From NCBI RefSeq assembly GCF_001458195.1, contig NZ_CYPU01000039.1, positions 806,093 through 870,092 on the forward strand: DNA of 64,000 nucleotides, in the 5' to 3' direction. The notes beneath the pieces were generated by a model. The model had not been told where the DNA came from and searched no databases. It saw only the letters and a list, made by a program, of their open reading frames with translations. The first letter of the stretch is position 1; every line of letters starts with the position of its first letter. Shown one piece after another: positions 1 through 10,978 of the stretch. The stretch comes from Ruegeria atlantica. Its GTDB lineage: Bacteria > Pseudomonadota > Alphaproteobacteria > Rhodobacterales > Rhodobacteraceae. A program made the position numbers and the translations under genes.

Positions 1-2
1 AT

Positions 3-656
3 CTGCATGAACAGTGGACGCAAGCGACCGGCACTGAACTCTACGAAGCTTATGGCATGTCCGAGTGTTCGACTTTCATTTCGTCCAGCCCGGCGCATCC
101 AGCGCGGTCCGATGCATTGGGCCAGCCACAGCCTGGCCGCCGTGTGGCCATTCTGGGGCCTGATGGTCCTGTACCTCAGGGTCAGGAAGGCACCATTGCC
201 GTACACAGGTCTGACCCCGGCCTGATGTTGACCTATCTCAACGCCCCGGACGAAGCCGAAGCCCGGATGCAGGACGACTGGTTCCTGACCGGCGATCAAG
301 GGGCCATGGCCGTGGATGGCCAGATCACCTATCTAGGCCGCGATGACGATATGATGAATGCGGGCGGCTATAGGGTGTCACCGGTTGAGGTCGAGGCGGC
401 GCTGTCCCGATATCCCGGCATCGCGCAGGTCGGAGCTGCGGCAGTCGAGGTCAGACAGGACACATTTGTGATAGCAGCCTTCTATACAGGACCGGAAAAG
501 CTGGACGACAACGCCCTGCGTACTTATGTCGAGGCAAATCTGGCGCGCTATAAGCAACCGCGCGCCTTTATCCATCTGCCTGAACTGCCCACCGGCGGGA
601 ACGGGAAACTTCTGCGCCGGGCGCTGCCGGCCTATTTCAAGGCGACTACCCCATGA
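3..656 (+). CDS. Acyl-CoA synthetase / AMP-binding enzyme, C-terminal part
   Basis: Class I adenylate-forming enzyme cut by the window edge; about 217 C-terminal residues are visible and the reading frame is open from base 3. Seen: the YGMSE adenylate-binding motif near the visible start, the TGDQG core motif, the hinge-type GGYRVSPVEVE segment, and PTGGNGKLLRR holding the lysine that catalyses adenylation in this family. Enzymes of this type activate a carboxylic acid with ATP and pass it to CoA; the substrate cannot be told because most of the acid pocket lies outside the window. The stop overlaps the start of the next gene (ATGA), so the two are probably co-transcribed. Confidence 0.88.
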   Translation: MHEQWTQATGTELYEAYGMSECSTFISSSPAHPARSDALGQPQPGRRVAILGPDGPVPQGQEGTIAVHRSDPGLMLTYLNAPDEAEARMQDDWFLTGDQGAMAVDGQITYLGRDDDMMNAGGYRVSPVEVEAALSRYPGIAQVGAAAVEVRQDTFVIAAFYTGPEKLDDNALRTYVEANLARYKQPRAFIHLPELPTGGNGKLLRRALPAYFKATTP

Positions 657-1312
657 CCGAGACCGTCAAGCTTGATATCATGTCCGATCCGATCTGTCCG
701 TGGTGCTATATCGGCAAAACCCATCTGGACAAGGCGCTGGCGGCGATCCCGGACCATCCGTTTGTGATCGAATGGCATCCGTTCCAGTTGAACCCCGACA
801 TGCCGGATGCCGGGATGGATCGCCGCGAGTATCTCGAACGCAAGTTCGGGGGCAAGGACGGCGCTGTGCGGGCCTATGCACCGGTCGTTGATCATGCCGA
901 GAACGCAGGTCTTAAGATCGACTTCGAAGGTATCAAGCGCACGCCCAACACACTGGACGCGCACCGCCTGATCCATTGGGCCGGGATTGAAGGCAAACAG
1001 AATGCCGTGGTCGATGCCTTGTTCGATGCCTATTTCGTGCAGGCCCGCGATATCGGCGATCATGAGGTTCTGGCGGATATTGCCGACAACGCGGGCATGG
1101 ACGCCGCAGTCGTTCTAAAGCTGCTGAAATCCGATGCCGATCGCGAGGATATCAGCAACCGTGACAGCCATTCCAGGCAAATGGGCGTCAGCTCTGTCCC
1201 GACGTTCATCGTTGCCAATCAACATGCCGTCCCCGGGGCGCAACCCCCTGAAATGTGGGAAAAAGTGATTACTGAAATCATGTCTCAACTCGAGGCTTCC
1301 CCTGCAAATTAG
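653..1312 (+). CDS. DsbA-family (FrnE/HCCA isomerase-like) thiol oxidoreductase
   Basis: A 219-residue thioredoxin-fold protein. Residues 10-20 hold DPICPWCYIGK with the redox pair CPWC, and near residue 180 there is VSSVPTF, the cis-proline loop that faces the active site. There is no signal peptide, which places it in the cytoplasm with the FrnE / 2-hydroxychromene-2-carboxylate isomerase branch of the DsbA family, unlike periplasmic DsbA. The length is usual for FrnE-like proteins. It overlaps the acyl-CoA synthetase gene by 4 bases, so a shared transcript is likely. The physiological substrate is unknown; FrnE relatives have been linked to redox stress. Confidence 0.87.
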   Translation: MTETVKLDIMSDPICPWCYIGKTHLDKALAAIPDHPFVIEWHPFQLNPDMPDAGMDRREYLERKFGGKDGAVRAYAPVVDHAENAGLKIDFEGIKRTPNTLDAHRLIHWAGIEGKQNAVVDALFDAYFVQARDIGDHEVLADIADNAGMDAAVVLKLLKSDADREDISNRDSHSRQMGVSSVPTFIVANQHAVPGAQPPEMWEKVITEIMSQLEASPAN

Positions 1313-1387
1313 CACAGACCTCTGTGCAATTTGACACCTAGCGTCAACTGATTTGCCGTGATAGCGCGAACAGATCAGGAGGGCGTT

Positions 1388-2596
1388 ATGGCCAATCGCA
1401 TGTCACGGGGTGAGTTCGTAGCACTTGTCGCAATGATGTTTGCGACGATCGCGTTTTCGATCGACTCCATGTTGCCTGCGCTGCCAAATATCGGCGCGCA
1501 ACTCAGCCCCGACGACGTCAACAAAGCCCAGCTGATCCTGACCTCGTTTGTGTTGGGCATGGGGATTGGCACATTTTTCACCGGTCCGCTGTCGGACGCC
1601 TTTGGCCGCAAACCAGTGATCTACGTCGGATCGGCACTGTATATCATCGCAGCGGCGGCTGCCTGGGCCAGTTCATCACTCGAAATGCTATTGGTCGCCC
1701 GTGTCTTCCAGGGGATCGGATGTGCGGCCCCGCGCGTGGTGGCCATGGCAATTATTCGCGACCTGTATTCGGGCCGCGAGATGGCGCGGATTGTATCGAT
1801 TGCAATGATGATCTTCACCCTGGTACCGGCGATTGCGCCAATGCTTGGTGCCGGCGTGATCGCACTGACCGGATGGCGGGGTATCTTTGCCTCATTCATC
1901 CTGTTCTCACTGATCACCATCGTCTGGATGGGCCTGCGCCTTCCGGAACCCTTGTCGGCCGAAAACCGTCGCCCGCTGCGCCTGCCCCTTTTACTCGACG
2001 CTGCGCGCCAGATGTTCACACATCCAACTGTCCGACTGTCGATCTTGGTTCAGACACTGTGTCTGGGCATGTTGTTCACCATGCTGACGATGGTTCAACC
2101 GGTCTACGATGTCATCCACGACAGTGCCGACAGTTTTCCGTTCTGGTTCGGGTTCGTGGCGTTGATGGCGGGCTCAGCCAGCCTGCTAAACGCCGCACTC
2201 GTTATTAAATTGGGCATGCGCCGGATCGTGACATGGGCGTTAGGCGCGCAGGTCCTCTTTACCTCAGCCGTCATCGCCCTGAATGCAGCAGACCTTTCGC
2301 CCACGCTGTCCTTCGCCGTTTTCGTAAGCTGGCAAACTGCGGTCTTCTTTATGGCAGGCATGACCATGGGCAACCTGAACGCCATCGCGATGGAGCCTAT
2401 GGGCCATATCGCGGGCATGGCAGCCTCGGTGATCGGAGCGATCTCGACCGTGTTTGCTGCCGCGATTGCGGCGCCTATCGGGCAGATGTTCGACGGGTCT
2501 ATTACCCCGCTGGCTGTCGGCATCCTGGCCATGAGCGCCGCGGGCTTCGGCCTGATGCTGCATATGGGGCGGATCGAAAACAGGCTGCCGGCCTGA
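1388..2596 (+). CDS. MFS multidrug exporter, Bcr/CflA type
   Basis: A 402-residue membrane protein with about 12 hydrophobic segments. The Bcr/CflA-type N-terminus (SIDSMLPALPNIG, residues 18-30) is followed by the MFS loop signature GPLSDAFGRKPV between helices 2 and 3 and by VARVFQGIGCA in helix 4. These drug/proton antiporters export chloramphenicol, bicyclomycin or similar small molecules; the substrate here is not predictable. I chose ATG 1388 over an in-frame GTG 30 bases upstream because AGGAGG sits 6 bases in front of it. It follows the DsbA-like gene by 75 bases. Confidence 0.88.
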   Translation: MANRMSRGEFVALVAMMFATIAFSIDSMLPALPNIGAQLSPDDVNKAQLILTSFVLGMGIGTFFTGPLSDAFGRKPVIYVGSALYIIAAAAAWASSSLEMLLVARVFQGIGCAAPRVVAMAIIRDLYSGREMARIVSIAMMIFTLVPAIAPMLGAGVIALTGWRGIFASFILFSLITIVWMGLRLPEPLSAENRRPLRLPLLLDAARQMFTHPTVRLSILVQTLCLGMLFTMLTMVQPVYDVIHDSADSFPFWFGFVALMAGSASLLNAALVIKLGMRRIVTWALGAQVLFTSAVIALNAADLSPTLSFAVFVSWQTAVFFMAGMTMGNLNAIAMEPMGHIAGMAASVIGAISTVFAAAIAAPIGQMFDGSITPLAVGILAMSAAGFGLMLHMGRIENRLPA

Positions 2597-2653
2597 TCTG
2601 TGCAGGAACGGTGAATCAGGCTAACATCTGCTCAATATGAGTGGAGTTTTTCA

Positions 2654-4318
2654 GTGAGCGACTACTACGATCTTGGCGCATATACCTGTCCGATAACGAC
2701 GGCCTCAGCAGACGCACAGCTCTGGTTCGACCGAGGGCTGAATTGGATCTACGGCTACAACCACGACGAATCTGTTGTGTGTTTTCAGCGCGCGCTTGAA
2801 TTTGACCCTGACTGCGCGTTGGCCCACTGGGGCGTGGCTTATGCCGCGGGCCCGAATTACAACCTGCCTTGGAACCTGCTGGATGACCGTGGACGGCGAA
2901 AGGCGCTGGCGCTGGCCTATGATGCCACGCAGAAAGCCGTGGCTTTGGCCGAAGGGTGCAGCCCGACGGAACAGGCGCTGATCCGCGCCCTACCCGCGCG
3001 GTACCCACAGCGCGATCCTGTCGACGACATGCATAGCTGGGATCACGATTTTGCCGACGCGATGCGCGTGGCCTTTGCAGAGCAGTCGGATCACCTCGAT
3101 CTGCGCACCATCTATGTTGAGGCGCTGCTCAACCTGACCCCCTGGCAGATGTGGGATCTGAAAACCGGTAATCCCGCTGAGGGCGCCGCGACTCTGGAAG
3201 CGCAAAAAGCCCTGGAAGACGCGATGGCAGACGATCCGGCGGCGATGTCGCATCCGGGTCTGTTGCACCTCTATGTTCATCTGATGGAGATGTCGCCAAC
3301 ACCGGAAAAGGCGCTGAAGGCCGGGGATATCCTGCGCACTTTGGTCCCGGATGCGGGGCATTTGGTGCATATGCCAACCCATATCGACGTGTTGTGCGGG
3401 CACTATCAGAACGTCGTTCACTGGAATGAAAAGGCGACCGAGGCTGATCTGAAGTATTATGAGCGCGAAGGTGCCTTCAACATCTACACAGGCTATCGCC
3501 AGCACGACTATCATTTTGCCATCTACGGCGCGCTGTTCCTTGGCCAGATGGAACCCGCGCTGCGCGCCAATCAGGGCATCTGGGACACCACCCCCGAAGA
3601 GATGCTGCGCACGGAAAGCCCGCCCATGGCGGATTTCTTCGAAAGCTACATGTCGATGGGGCCGCATATCCTGATCCGATTTGGCCGGTGGGAAGAAGCG
3701 AAGGCCCTGCCCTTGCCCGATGATCAGGATCTCTACCGCACTGTCACCGCAACCACCCATTACGCCCGTGCAATCGCTTATGCGGCCACAGGTCTTGTGC
3801 CCGAAGCAGAGGCCGAAGAGCAACTGTTCCTTGCCGCCAAGGATCGGGTTCCGGAAACACGGCTGCTACACAACAACCGCGTGATCGACTTGCTGGACAT
3901 CGCCCGCGAAATGCTGCGGGGCGAGATTGAGTATCGCAAAGGCAACTATGACGCCGCATTCGCGCATCTTAGGCGCTCGGTCGAATTGGACGACACGCTG
4001 CCCTATGACGAGCCTTGGGGGTGGATGCAACCCGCGCGTCACGCGCTTGGTGCGCTGTTGTACGAACAGGGCCACGTGCCCGAGGCCGAAGCAGTGTATC
4101 GCGAAGATCTAGGGCTTGGCGGCACTCTGAGCCGCGCCTCAATCCACCCAGACAATGTCTGGAGTTTGAAGGGCCTGCATGATTGTCTGAAAGCACGCGG
4201 TGAGACAGTCGAGATCAAATTGATCAAACAACGTCTTGATCTGGCACTTGCCCGCGCTGACAGGGCCGTCGGGGCCTCGTGTTTTTGCGCGCAGGCAGCA
4301 ATGAAGGCCGCAGAATGA
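2654..4318 (+). CDS. TPR-repeat protein
   Basis: A 554-residue soluble protein with no signal peptide. The sequence is alpha-helical with several TPR-like pairs, for example around residues 37-65 (CFQRALEFDPDCALAHWG) and near 430-450 (EYRKGNYDAAFAHLRRSVELDD). TPR arrays normally bind other proteins; no catalytic motif is visible. The start is GTG, since the nearby ATG at 2637 is out of frame. Its stop overlaps the next gene's ATG, pairing it with an exported SH3-like protein. The function is unknown; the call rests on repeat pattern only. Confidence 0.75.
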   Translation: MSDYYDLGAYTCPITTASADAQLWFDRGLNWIYGYNHDESVVCFQRALEFDPDCALAHWGVAYAAGPNYNLPWNLLDDRGRRKALALAYDATQKAVALAEGCSPTEQALIRALPARYPQRDPVDDMHSWDHDFADAMRVAFAEQSDHLDLRTIYVEALLNLTPWQMWDLKTGNPAEGAATLEAQKALEDAMADDPAAMSHPGLLHLYVHLMEMSPTPEKALKAGDILRTLVPDAGHLVHMPTHIDVLCGHYQNVVHWNEKATEADLKYYEREGAFNIYTGYRQHDYHFAIYGALFLGQMEPALRANQGIWDTTPEEMLRTESPPMADFFESYMSMGPHILIRFGRWEEAKALPLPDDQDLYRTVTATTHYARAIAYAATGLVPEAEAEEQLFLAAKDRVPETRLLHNNRVIDLLDIAREMLRGEIEYRKGNYDAAFAHLRRSVELDDTLPYDEPWGWMQPARHALGALLYEQGHVPEAEAVYREDLGLGGTLSRASIHPDNVWSLKGLHDCLKARGETVEIKLIKQRLDLALARADRAVGASCFCAQAAMKAAE

Positions 4319-4971
4319 CCCGTGCACTGCTATTGTCTTTGTTGATTTGCGGCCCAGCCCTGGCTGACCGCCAGTCTTTTCCGCCGGTTGATGAAGCAGA
4401 CCGCGATCCTACCCTCGTGGCCTTTCGGGATAGTTTGCTGGCGAGCGTGGCCGCACGGGATACCGAGGCCGTGATCGCAGCCGCTTGCCCGGACATCTAC
4501 CTCAGCCATGGCGGAAACGGCGGGCCCGAGGAGTTTGTCGAGTACCTCGCCCCGGAAACTAGCGACTCTCAAGAAGATCAGATCCGCCAAGCCTATTGGA
4601 GCGATCTGGAAACCACCCTGTCCCAACCGGGCTATTTCGACGACGAGGGCGAGTTTTGGATGCCGCATCAATGGCAGATCACTTTGCCTGCCTCATTGGA
4701 CCCTTACGTGGCCTACTTTGTGACCGGTGAGGACGTGACCCTTCGGCAAGCTGCCGAGCCGGGCTCCCCAGCGCTGAGCCTCATCAGCTACGAGATCGTC
4801 ATCGTTCCAAACTATCGCGACGGTGCCGACTATCAACCGGTGATGCTGACCGACGGCACGCGGGGATTCATGCACGGCGACTTTCTCTGGCCCATGACAG
4901 GCCACCGCGCCGCATTCGTAAAACCCGACGCGGGCGAATGGCAGCTGTGCACTTTCGTCAGCGGAGACTAG
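4315..4971 (+). CDS. Exported SH3-like domain protein of unknown function
   Basis: A 218-residue protein whose first 17 residues (MTRALLLSLLICGPALA) form a signal peptide, so it acts outside the cytoplasm. The C-terminal half (FVTGEDVTLRQAAEPGSP through RGFMHGDFLW) resembles a bacterial SH3 domain, which often binds cell-wall peptides. The ATG overlaps the upstream TPR gene's stop (ATGA), indicating translational coupling. The gene ends head-on into mfd: the tetranucleotide CTAG at 4968-4971 supplies the stop codon of both genes. No enzyme motif is seen. Confidence 0.65.
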   Translation: MTRALLLSLLICGPALADRQSFPPVDEADRDPTLVAFRDSLLASVAARDTEAVIAAACPDIYLSHGGNGGPEEFVEYLAPETSDSQEDQIRQAYWSDLETTLSQPGYFDDEGEFWMPHQWQITLPASLDPYVAYFVTGEDVTLRQAAEPGSPALSLISYEIVIVPNYRDGADYQPVMLTDGTRGFMHGDFLWPMTGHRAAFVKPDAGEWQLCTFVSGD

Positions 4972-7900
4972 GCTTTTGCCTTTTTCTTCTTCGCTGCCAT
5001 GACCTTTTCTGCCAGATCGCGGGCGATGGCGAATGCGCCTTTGATCTTGTCGCTGTCCTTCTTCCAATCACGTCTGACGACGATCTTGTTGTCCTTGACC
5101 TTGGCCAAACCGCGTTGGTTCTGAATGAACTCGACCAAACCCTCTGGCGAGGCGAACTTGTCGTTGTGGAACTGGATTGTCGCGCCTTTCGGCCCGCCAT
5201 CCAGCTTGGCGATCCCTGCCCGCTTGCACATCGCCTTGATACGCACGACCAGCATCAGGGTATTCACCTCTTTCGGCAGCGTGCCGAACCGGTCAATCAG
5301 TTCTGCGGCAAAACCTTCCAGCTCGACCTTGGTCGAAAGCGATGACAAGCGACGATAAAGCCCAAGGCGCACATCCAGATCGGGCACGTAATCTTCGGGG
5401 ATCAGAACCGGCACGCCCAGATTGATCTGTGGCGCCCATTGGTCGTCGGCTTCCGACAGGCCTTCCATCTCACCGGCTTTGATCTTGGCAATCGCCTCTT
5501 CCAGCATCGATTGATACAGCGCATAGCCGACATCGCGCATCTGGCCAGATTGTTCCTCGCCCAGCAAGTTGCCCGCACCACGAATGTCCAGATCCTGCGA
5601 TGCCAGCGTGAACCCGGCCCCAAGAGTATCCAGCGAGCCCAGAACCCGCAGGCGCTTTTCTGCTGTCGCCGTCAGTTTCTGACGCGGCTTGGTGGTCAGG
5701 TACGCATAGGCACGGGTTTTAGACCGCCCTACCCGACCACGGATCTGATAGAGCTGCGCCAGCCCGAACATATCCGCCCGGTGCACGACCATCGTGTTCG
5801 CGGTGGGAATATCAAGCCCGCTTTCGACAATCGTCGTCGCCAACAGCACGTCATATTTTCCGTCATAAAAAGCGTTCATACGATCATCGAGTTCGCCCGC
5901 CGCCATTTGCCCATGTGCCACCATATAAGTCAGCTCGGGCAGCTGTTCTTTTAGGAACTCTTCGATCTCTGGCAGGTCGGAGATACGGGGAACAACATAG
6001 AAGCTCTGCCCGCCACGATAGTGTTCGCGCAGCAGCGCCTCGCGGACAGTGACTGCATCGAATTCGCTAACATAGGTACGAATGGCCAGACGATCGATCG
6101 GCGGTGTGCCGATGATCGACAGATCGCGCACCCCGGTCAGTGACAGTTGCAGTGTCCGAGGGATCGGTGTGGCGGTAAGGGTCAGAACGTGAATGTCGCT
6201 GCGCAGCTGCTTAAGTCGTTCCTTGTGACCGACGCCAAAATGCTGTTCTTCATCGATGACCAACAGGCCCAGATTGTTGAACCGGATACCCTTGGCCAGC
6301 AACGCATGGGTGCCGATCACGATGTCGACGGTCCCGCGCGCCATACCATCACGGGTCTGCTGTGCATCTTTCGCGGACACAAAGCGCGATAGCTGCCGCA
6401 CCTCCAACGGAAAGCCACGGAACCGTTCCTTGAAACTGGCCGCGTGCTGACGCGCCAGCAATGTGGTCGGTGCGATCACGGCCACCTGAACACCGGACAT
6501 CGCGGCGACAAAGGCCGCGCGCATGGCAACCTCGGTTTTGCCAAAGCCCACGTCACCACAGATCAACCGATCCATCGGCGCGCCGGAATGCATGTCCTCC
6601 ATCACCACGGAAATCGCGCGCAACTGATCATCGGTTTCCTGATATGGAAAGCGCGCGCTGAACTCCTCCCACGCGTGGGGTGGCGGATCCATGACCGGAG
6701 CTTTGCGCAAAGCGCGTTCCGCAGCGATACGGATCAGCTTGTCCGCCATCTCGCGGATGCGTTCTTTCAGCTTGGCTTTCTTAGCCTGCCAAGCGCCGCC
6801 ACCCAAGCGGTCCAGCAGACCTTCGTCATGACCGTATTTCGACAGCAGCTCGATGTTCTCAACCGGCAGATACAGCTTGGACTGTTCGGCATATTCCAGC
6901 AGCAGGCATTCATGCGCAGCGCCGGCCGCCGTGACCACTTCCATCCCAATGTACCGCCCGATCCCGTGGTCGACATGCACCACCAGATCACCGGGGCTGA
7001 GCGATTGGGTTTCGGTCAGGAAGTTCTCGGCCTTGCGGCGCTTTTTAGGCTGACGGATGAGGCGGTCACCTAGCACGTCCTGCTCGGCGATCACGGTCAG
7101 ACCGGGCGTTTCAAACCCGTGCTCAAGCGCCCAGACAGCCAGATGCAATCCGCGTTTGCCAATCCGGGTGCCATTGGTGACAGGGACGGCTTCGGCAAGG
7201 CCTTCATCCTCGATCAATCCGGTCAGGCGCTCTCGTGCCCCTTCGGAGTACGACGCAATCAAGACGGGTCCCTTGGCCATCTTGCCGGTGATATGGCTTG
7301 CCAAAGCACCAAACAGGCTGATGTTTTCCTGCTGCCGCTCTGGTGCGAAATTGCGGCCAATCCGCCCGCCTGCATCGATCACACCGGGACCGCTGGCCTG
7401 AGGCAGCGGGCTGAACTGCATCACCCGCCGGTCCCCGACCGCCTGCTCCCATGCGGCATCGTCCAGATAGAGCAATCCGGGAGGTGTAGGCTTATACACC
7501 GTATCCATGCGCGAACGGTTTTCCAGTGCCAGACGCCGCGTTTCGTACTGATCGGCTATTGTATCCCAGCGGGCAAGCCGCGTGGGTGTCACCTGATCAT
7601 CCACAGTGATCGTCGCATCCGGAAGATAATCAAAAAGGGTTTCCAGCTTTTCGTGGAAGAACGGCAGCCAGTGTTCGATGCCCTGATGCTTGCGGCCCGC
7701 GCTGATCGCCTCATATAGCGGATCATCGGTGCCCGCCGCGCCAAATTCGATGCGATAGTTTTGGCGGAACCGCGTGATGGCGGCGTCATCCAGAATGACC
7801 TCGGAAACCGGAGCCAATTCGACAACATCCAGCTTTTCGGTCGTGCGTTGCGAAACCGGATCGAACCGGCGCGCGCCGTCCAGCACGTCTCCGAACAGGT

Positions 7901-8426
7901 CCAGACGTACGGGACCAGATTCGCCCGGGGGAAAAATGTCGATGATACCGCCGCGAACGGCATAGTCGCCCGGCTCCATCACTGTCGGACTTTGCGTGAA
8001 CCCCATGCGTACAAGGAAGTTCCGCAGCGCCGTTTCGTCGACGCGATGGTTCACGCGGGCGGTAAAAGCAGCCTCGCGCAGTACATCCCGCGCAGGCACG
8101 CGCTGGGTTGCCGCGTTCAGCGTGGTCAGCAGGACAAACCGATCTGGCATCTGATGCACCAGTGCCGCCAAAGTCGCCACACGCGCCGCCGCAATATCGG
8201 CGTTGGGCGACACCCGGTCATATGGCAGACAATCCCACCCCGGAAACACAAAGACCGGCATATCGGGGGCGAAGAAAGCCAGTGCGGCCCGCATCGCCTC
8301 CATCCGTTTATCGTCACGCGCGACGTGGCAGACCGGCCCGCCAACGCGCGTGATCTCATTCAGAACAAGCTGTGCGTCAAACCCTTCGGGAGCGCCGCCA
8401 ACCGTCACATGGTTCGGAGCTGTCAT
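4968..8426 (-). CDS. mfd: Transcription-repair coupling factor Mfd
   Basis: A 1152-residue DNA translocase that removes stalled RNA polymerase from lesions and recruits UvrA. Seen in order: a UvrB-like N-terminal region (GGPVCHVARDDKRM, then the RGGIIDIFPPGESGPVRLDLFGD segment in two parts), an RNA-polymerase-binding region containing LVVHVDHGIGRYIG, then superfamily-2 helicase motifs: Walker A GDVGFGKTEVA, Walker B DEEQHFG, TATPIPRTL and QIRGRVGRS. The C-terminal TRCF domain ends in a basic AKKKKAKA tail. Length matches the family. ATG 8426 is chosen because AAGGCAAGG lies upstream and family members begin close to this point; a further 27 in-frame codons are open upstream. Confidence 0.97.
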   Translation of the reverse strand: MTAPNHVTVGGAPEGFDAQLVLNEITRVGGPVCHVARDDKRMEAMRAALAFFAPDMPVFVFPGWDCLPYDRVSPNADIAAARVATLAALVHQMPDRFVLLTTLNAATQRVPARDVLREAAFTARVNHRVDETALRNFLVRMGFTQSPTVMEPGDYAVRGGIIDIFPPGESGPVRLDLFGDVLDGARRFDPVSQRTTEKLDVVELAPVSEVILDDAAITRFRQNYRIEFGAAGTDDPLYEAISAGRKHQGIEHWLPFFHEKLETLFDYLPDATITVDDQVTPTRLARWDTIADQYETRRLALENRSRMDTVYKPTPPGLLYLDDAAWEQAVGDRRVMQFSPLPQASGPGVIDAGGRIGRNFAPERQQENISLFGALASHITGKMAKGPVLIASYSEGARERLTGLIEDEGLAEAVPVTNGTRIGKRGLHLAVWALEHGFETPGLTVIAEQDVLGDRLIRQPKKRRKAENFLTETQSLSPGDLVVHVDHGIGRYIGMEVVTAAGAAHECLLLEYAEQSKLYLPVENIELLSKYGHDEGLLDRLGGGAWQAKKAKLKERIREMADKLIRIAAERALRKAPVMDPPPHAWEEFSARFPYQETDDQLRAISVVMEDMHSGAPMDRLICGDVGFGKTEVAMRAAFVAAMSGVQVAVIAPTTLLARQHAASFKERFRGFPLEVRQLSRFVSAKDAQQTRDGMARGTVDIVIGTHALLAKGIRFNNLGLLVIDEEQHFGVGHKERLKQLRSDIHVLTLTATPIPRTLQLSLTGVRDLSIIGTPPIDRLAIRTYVSEFDAVTVREALLREHYRGGQSFYVVPRISDLPEIEEFLKEQLPELTYMVAHGQMAAGELDDRMNAFYDGKYDVLLATTIVESGLDIPTANTMVVHRADMFGLAQLYQIRGRVGRSKTRAYAYLTTKPRQKLTATAEKRLRVLGSLDTLGAGFTLASQDLDIRGAGNLLGEEQSGQMRDVGYALYQSMLEEAIAKIKAGEMEGLSEADDQWAPQINLGVPVLIPEDYVPDLDVRLGLYRRLSSLSTKVELEGFAAELIDRFGTLPKEVNTLMLVVRIKAMCKRAGIAKLDGGPKGATIQFHNDKFASPEGLVEFIQNQRGLAKVKDNKIVVRRDWKKDSDKIKGAFAIARDLAEKVMAAKKKKAKA

Positions 8427-8445
8427 CGCCTTGCCTTTCTGATTT

Positions 8446-10091
<1,646 letters not shown>

Positions 10092-10114
10092 AACCCCGGG
10101 CGGTTGCGATTTTT

Positions 10115-10171
10115 CGCCGATTGTGAACGCTGTTGAGCCAGCTTTCCCGTGACACACAGGCGCAATCGGCG
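10115..10171. repeat. 9-bp inverted repeat upstream of the SYLF lipoprotein gene
   Basis: CGCCGATTG (10115-10123) is repeated as its exact reverse complement CAATCGGCG (10163-10171), with 39 bases between. It lies between hemB and the SYLF lipoprotein gene and could be a looped operator or simply an RNA stem after hemB. There is no T-run after it, so it is not a typical terminator. Confidence 0.35.
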
Positions 10172-10233
10172 TATTCTTGCACACAAGATCGGGAACACCC
10201 GACACTTCAGGCAGTTTATACAGAGAAAAAAAC

Positions 10234-10806
10234 ATGAGCAGTTCCAACTCTCCCCGACTAAACCGTCGTGGCTTTGCGCTTGGCATGGCCGGGCTCACAC
10301 TGACCGCTGCATGCGGAAACGGTGTAGGCAATTCCAATGCGGCCCAAATCGACGCCCGTGTGAACGTGACGCTGAACGAAATGTTCAGCAAGTACCCCAA
10401 CACCGTCGAGATCGCCGAAAAAGCCGACGGCATGCTGGTGATGCCGTTGATCACCGAGGCCGGTTTCATCTTTGGCGGTGCCTATGGCCAGGGCGCGCTG
10501 CGCATCAACGGCGCAACGGTAGACTATTACTCGGCCCTATCCGGCAGTGCTGGTCTGCAGATCGGCGCGCAACAATATGCGCATGTCCTGTTCTTCATGA
10601 CGCAGGACGCCCTAGATGACTTCCGCCGCTCCAGCGGTTGGACCGCAGGTGCGGATATCGGCTACGTCGTCGATGCCACCGGCGACTCGCTCTCAACCGA
10701 CACAACTCAATTGCGCAAACCGGTACTTGCCGCCGTTTTCGGACAGGCCGGTTTGAAATTCGGCGCGACCGTCGAAGGCACCAAGTACACGCGCATTATC
10801 CCCTGA
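10234..10806 (+). CDS. YSC84/SYLF-domain lipoprotein
   Basis: A 190-residue protein with a twin-arginine-containing N-terminus (LNRRGFALGMAG) and a lipobox ending LTAAC, so the mature protein should start at Cys22 and be lipid-anchored. The rest matches the SYLF (Ysc84) family: ADGMLVMPLITEAGFIFGGAYGQGAL appears in pieces around residues 65-90, and a typical GSAGLQIGAQQ segment follows. SYLF domains bind phosphoinositides in eukaryotes; the bacterial role is not settled. The RR motif hints at Tat export. A strong terminator follows, so the gene probably stands alone. Confidence 0.82.
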   Translation: MSSSNSPRLNRRGFALGMAGLTLTAACGNGVGNSNAAQIDARVNVTLNEMFSKYPNTVEIAEKADGMLVMPLITEAGFIFGGAYGQGALRINGATVDYYSALSGSAGLQIGAQQYAHVLFFMTQDALDDFRRSSGWTAGADIGYVVDATGDSLSTDTTQLRKPVLAAVFGQAGLKFGATVEGTKYTRIIP

Positions 10807-10835
10807 TACCGAATACCACCCCCCCTTTGCCACGG

Positions 10836-10874
10836 ACCCCGCCACATGTTCAAAACCATGTGGCGGGGTTTTTC
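10836..10874 (+). terminator. Rho-independent terminator after the SYLF lipoprotein gene
   Basis: A 13-bp stem ACCCCGCCACATG / CATGTGGCGGGGT (10836-10848 with 10857-10869), 8-base loop, followed by a T-run (GTTTTTC). It lies 30 bases after the stop of the SYLF gene. Confidence 0.9.
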
Positions 10875-10978
10875 ATCTCAACATGTTAACTCAACGTTCG
10901 CGCGGCGTTCCTCTTTCGGTTGCCCGGTCCTTCCAGTAGGGTTCAGCCAATAATTTATTATGGGGATATGGGGCGTTC

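Noticed and set aside
6444..7073. A 209-codon plus-strand open frame inside mfd
   Set aside because: It is antisense to the conserved helicase region of mfd and lacks a protein-like pattern.
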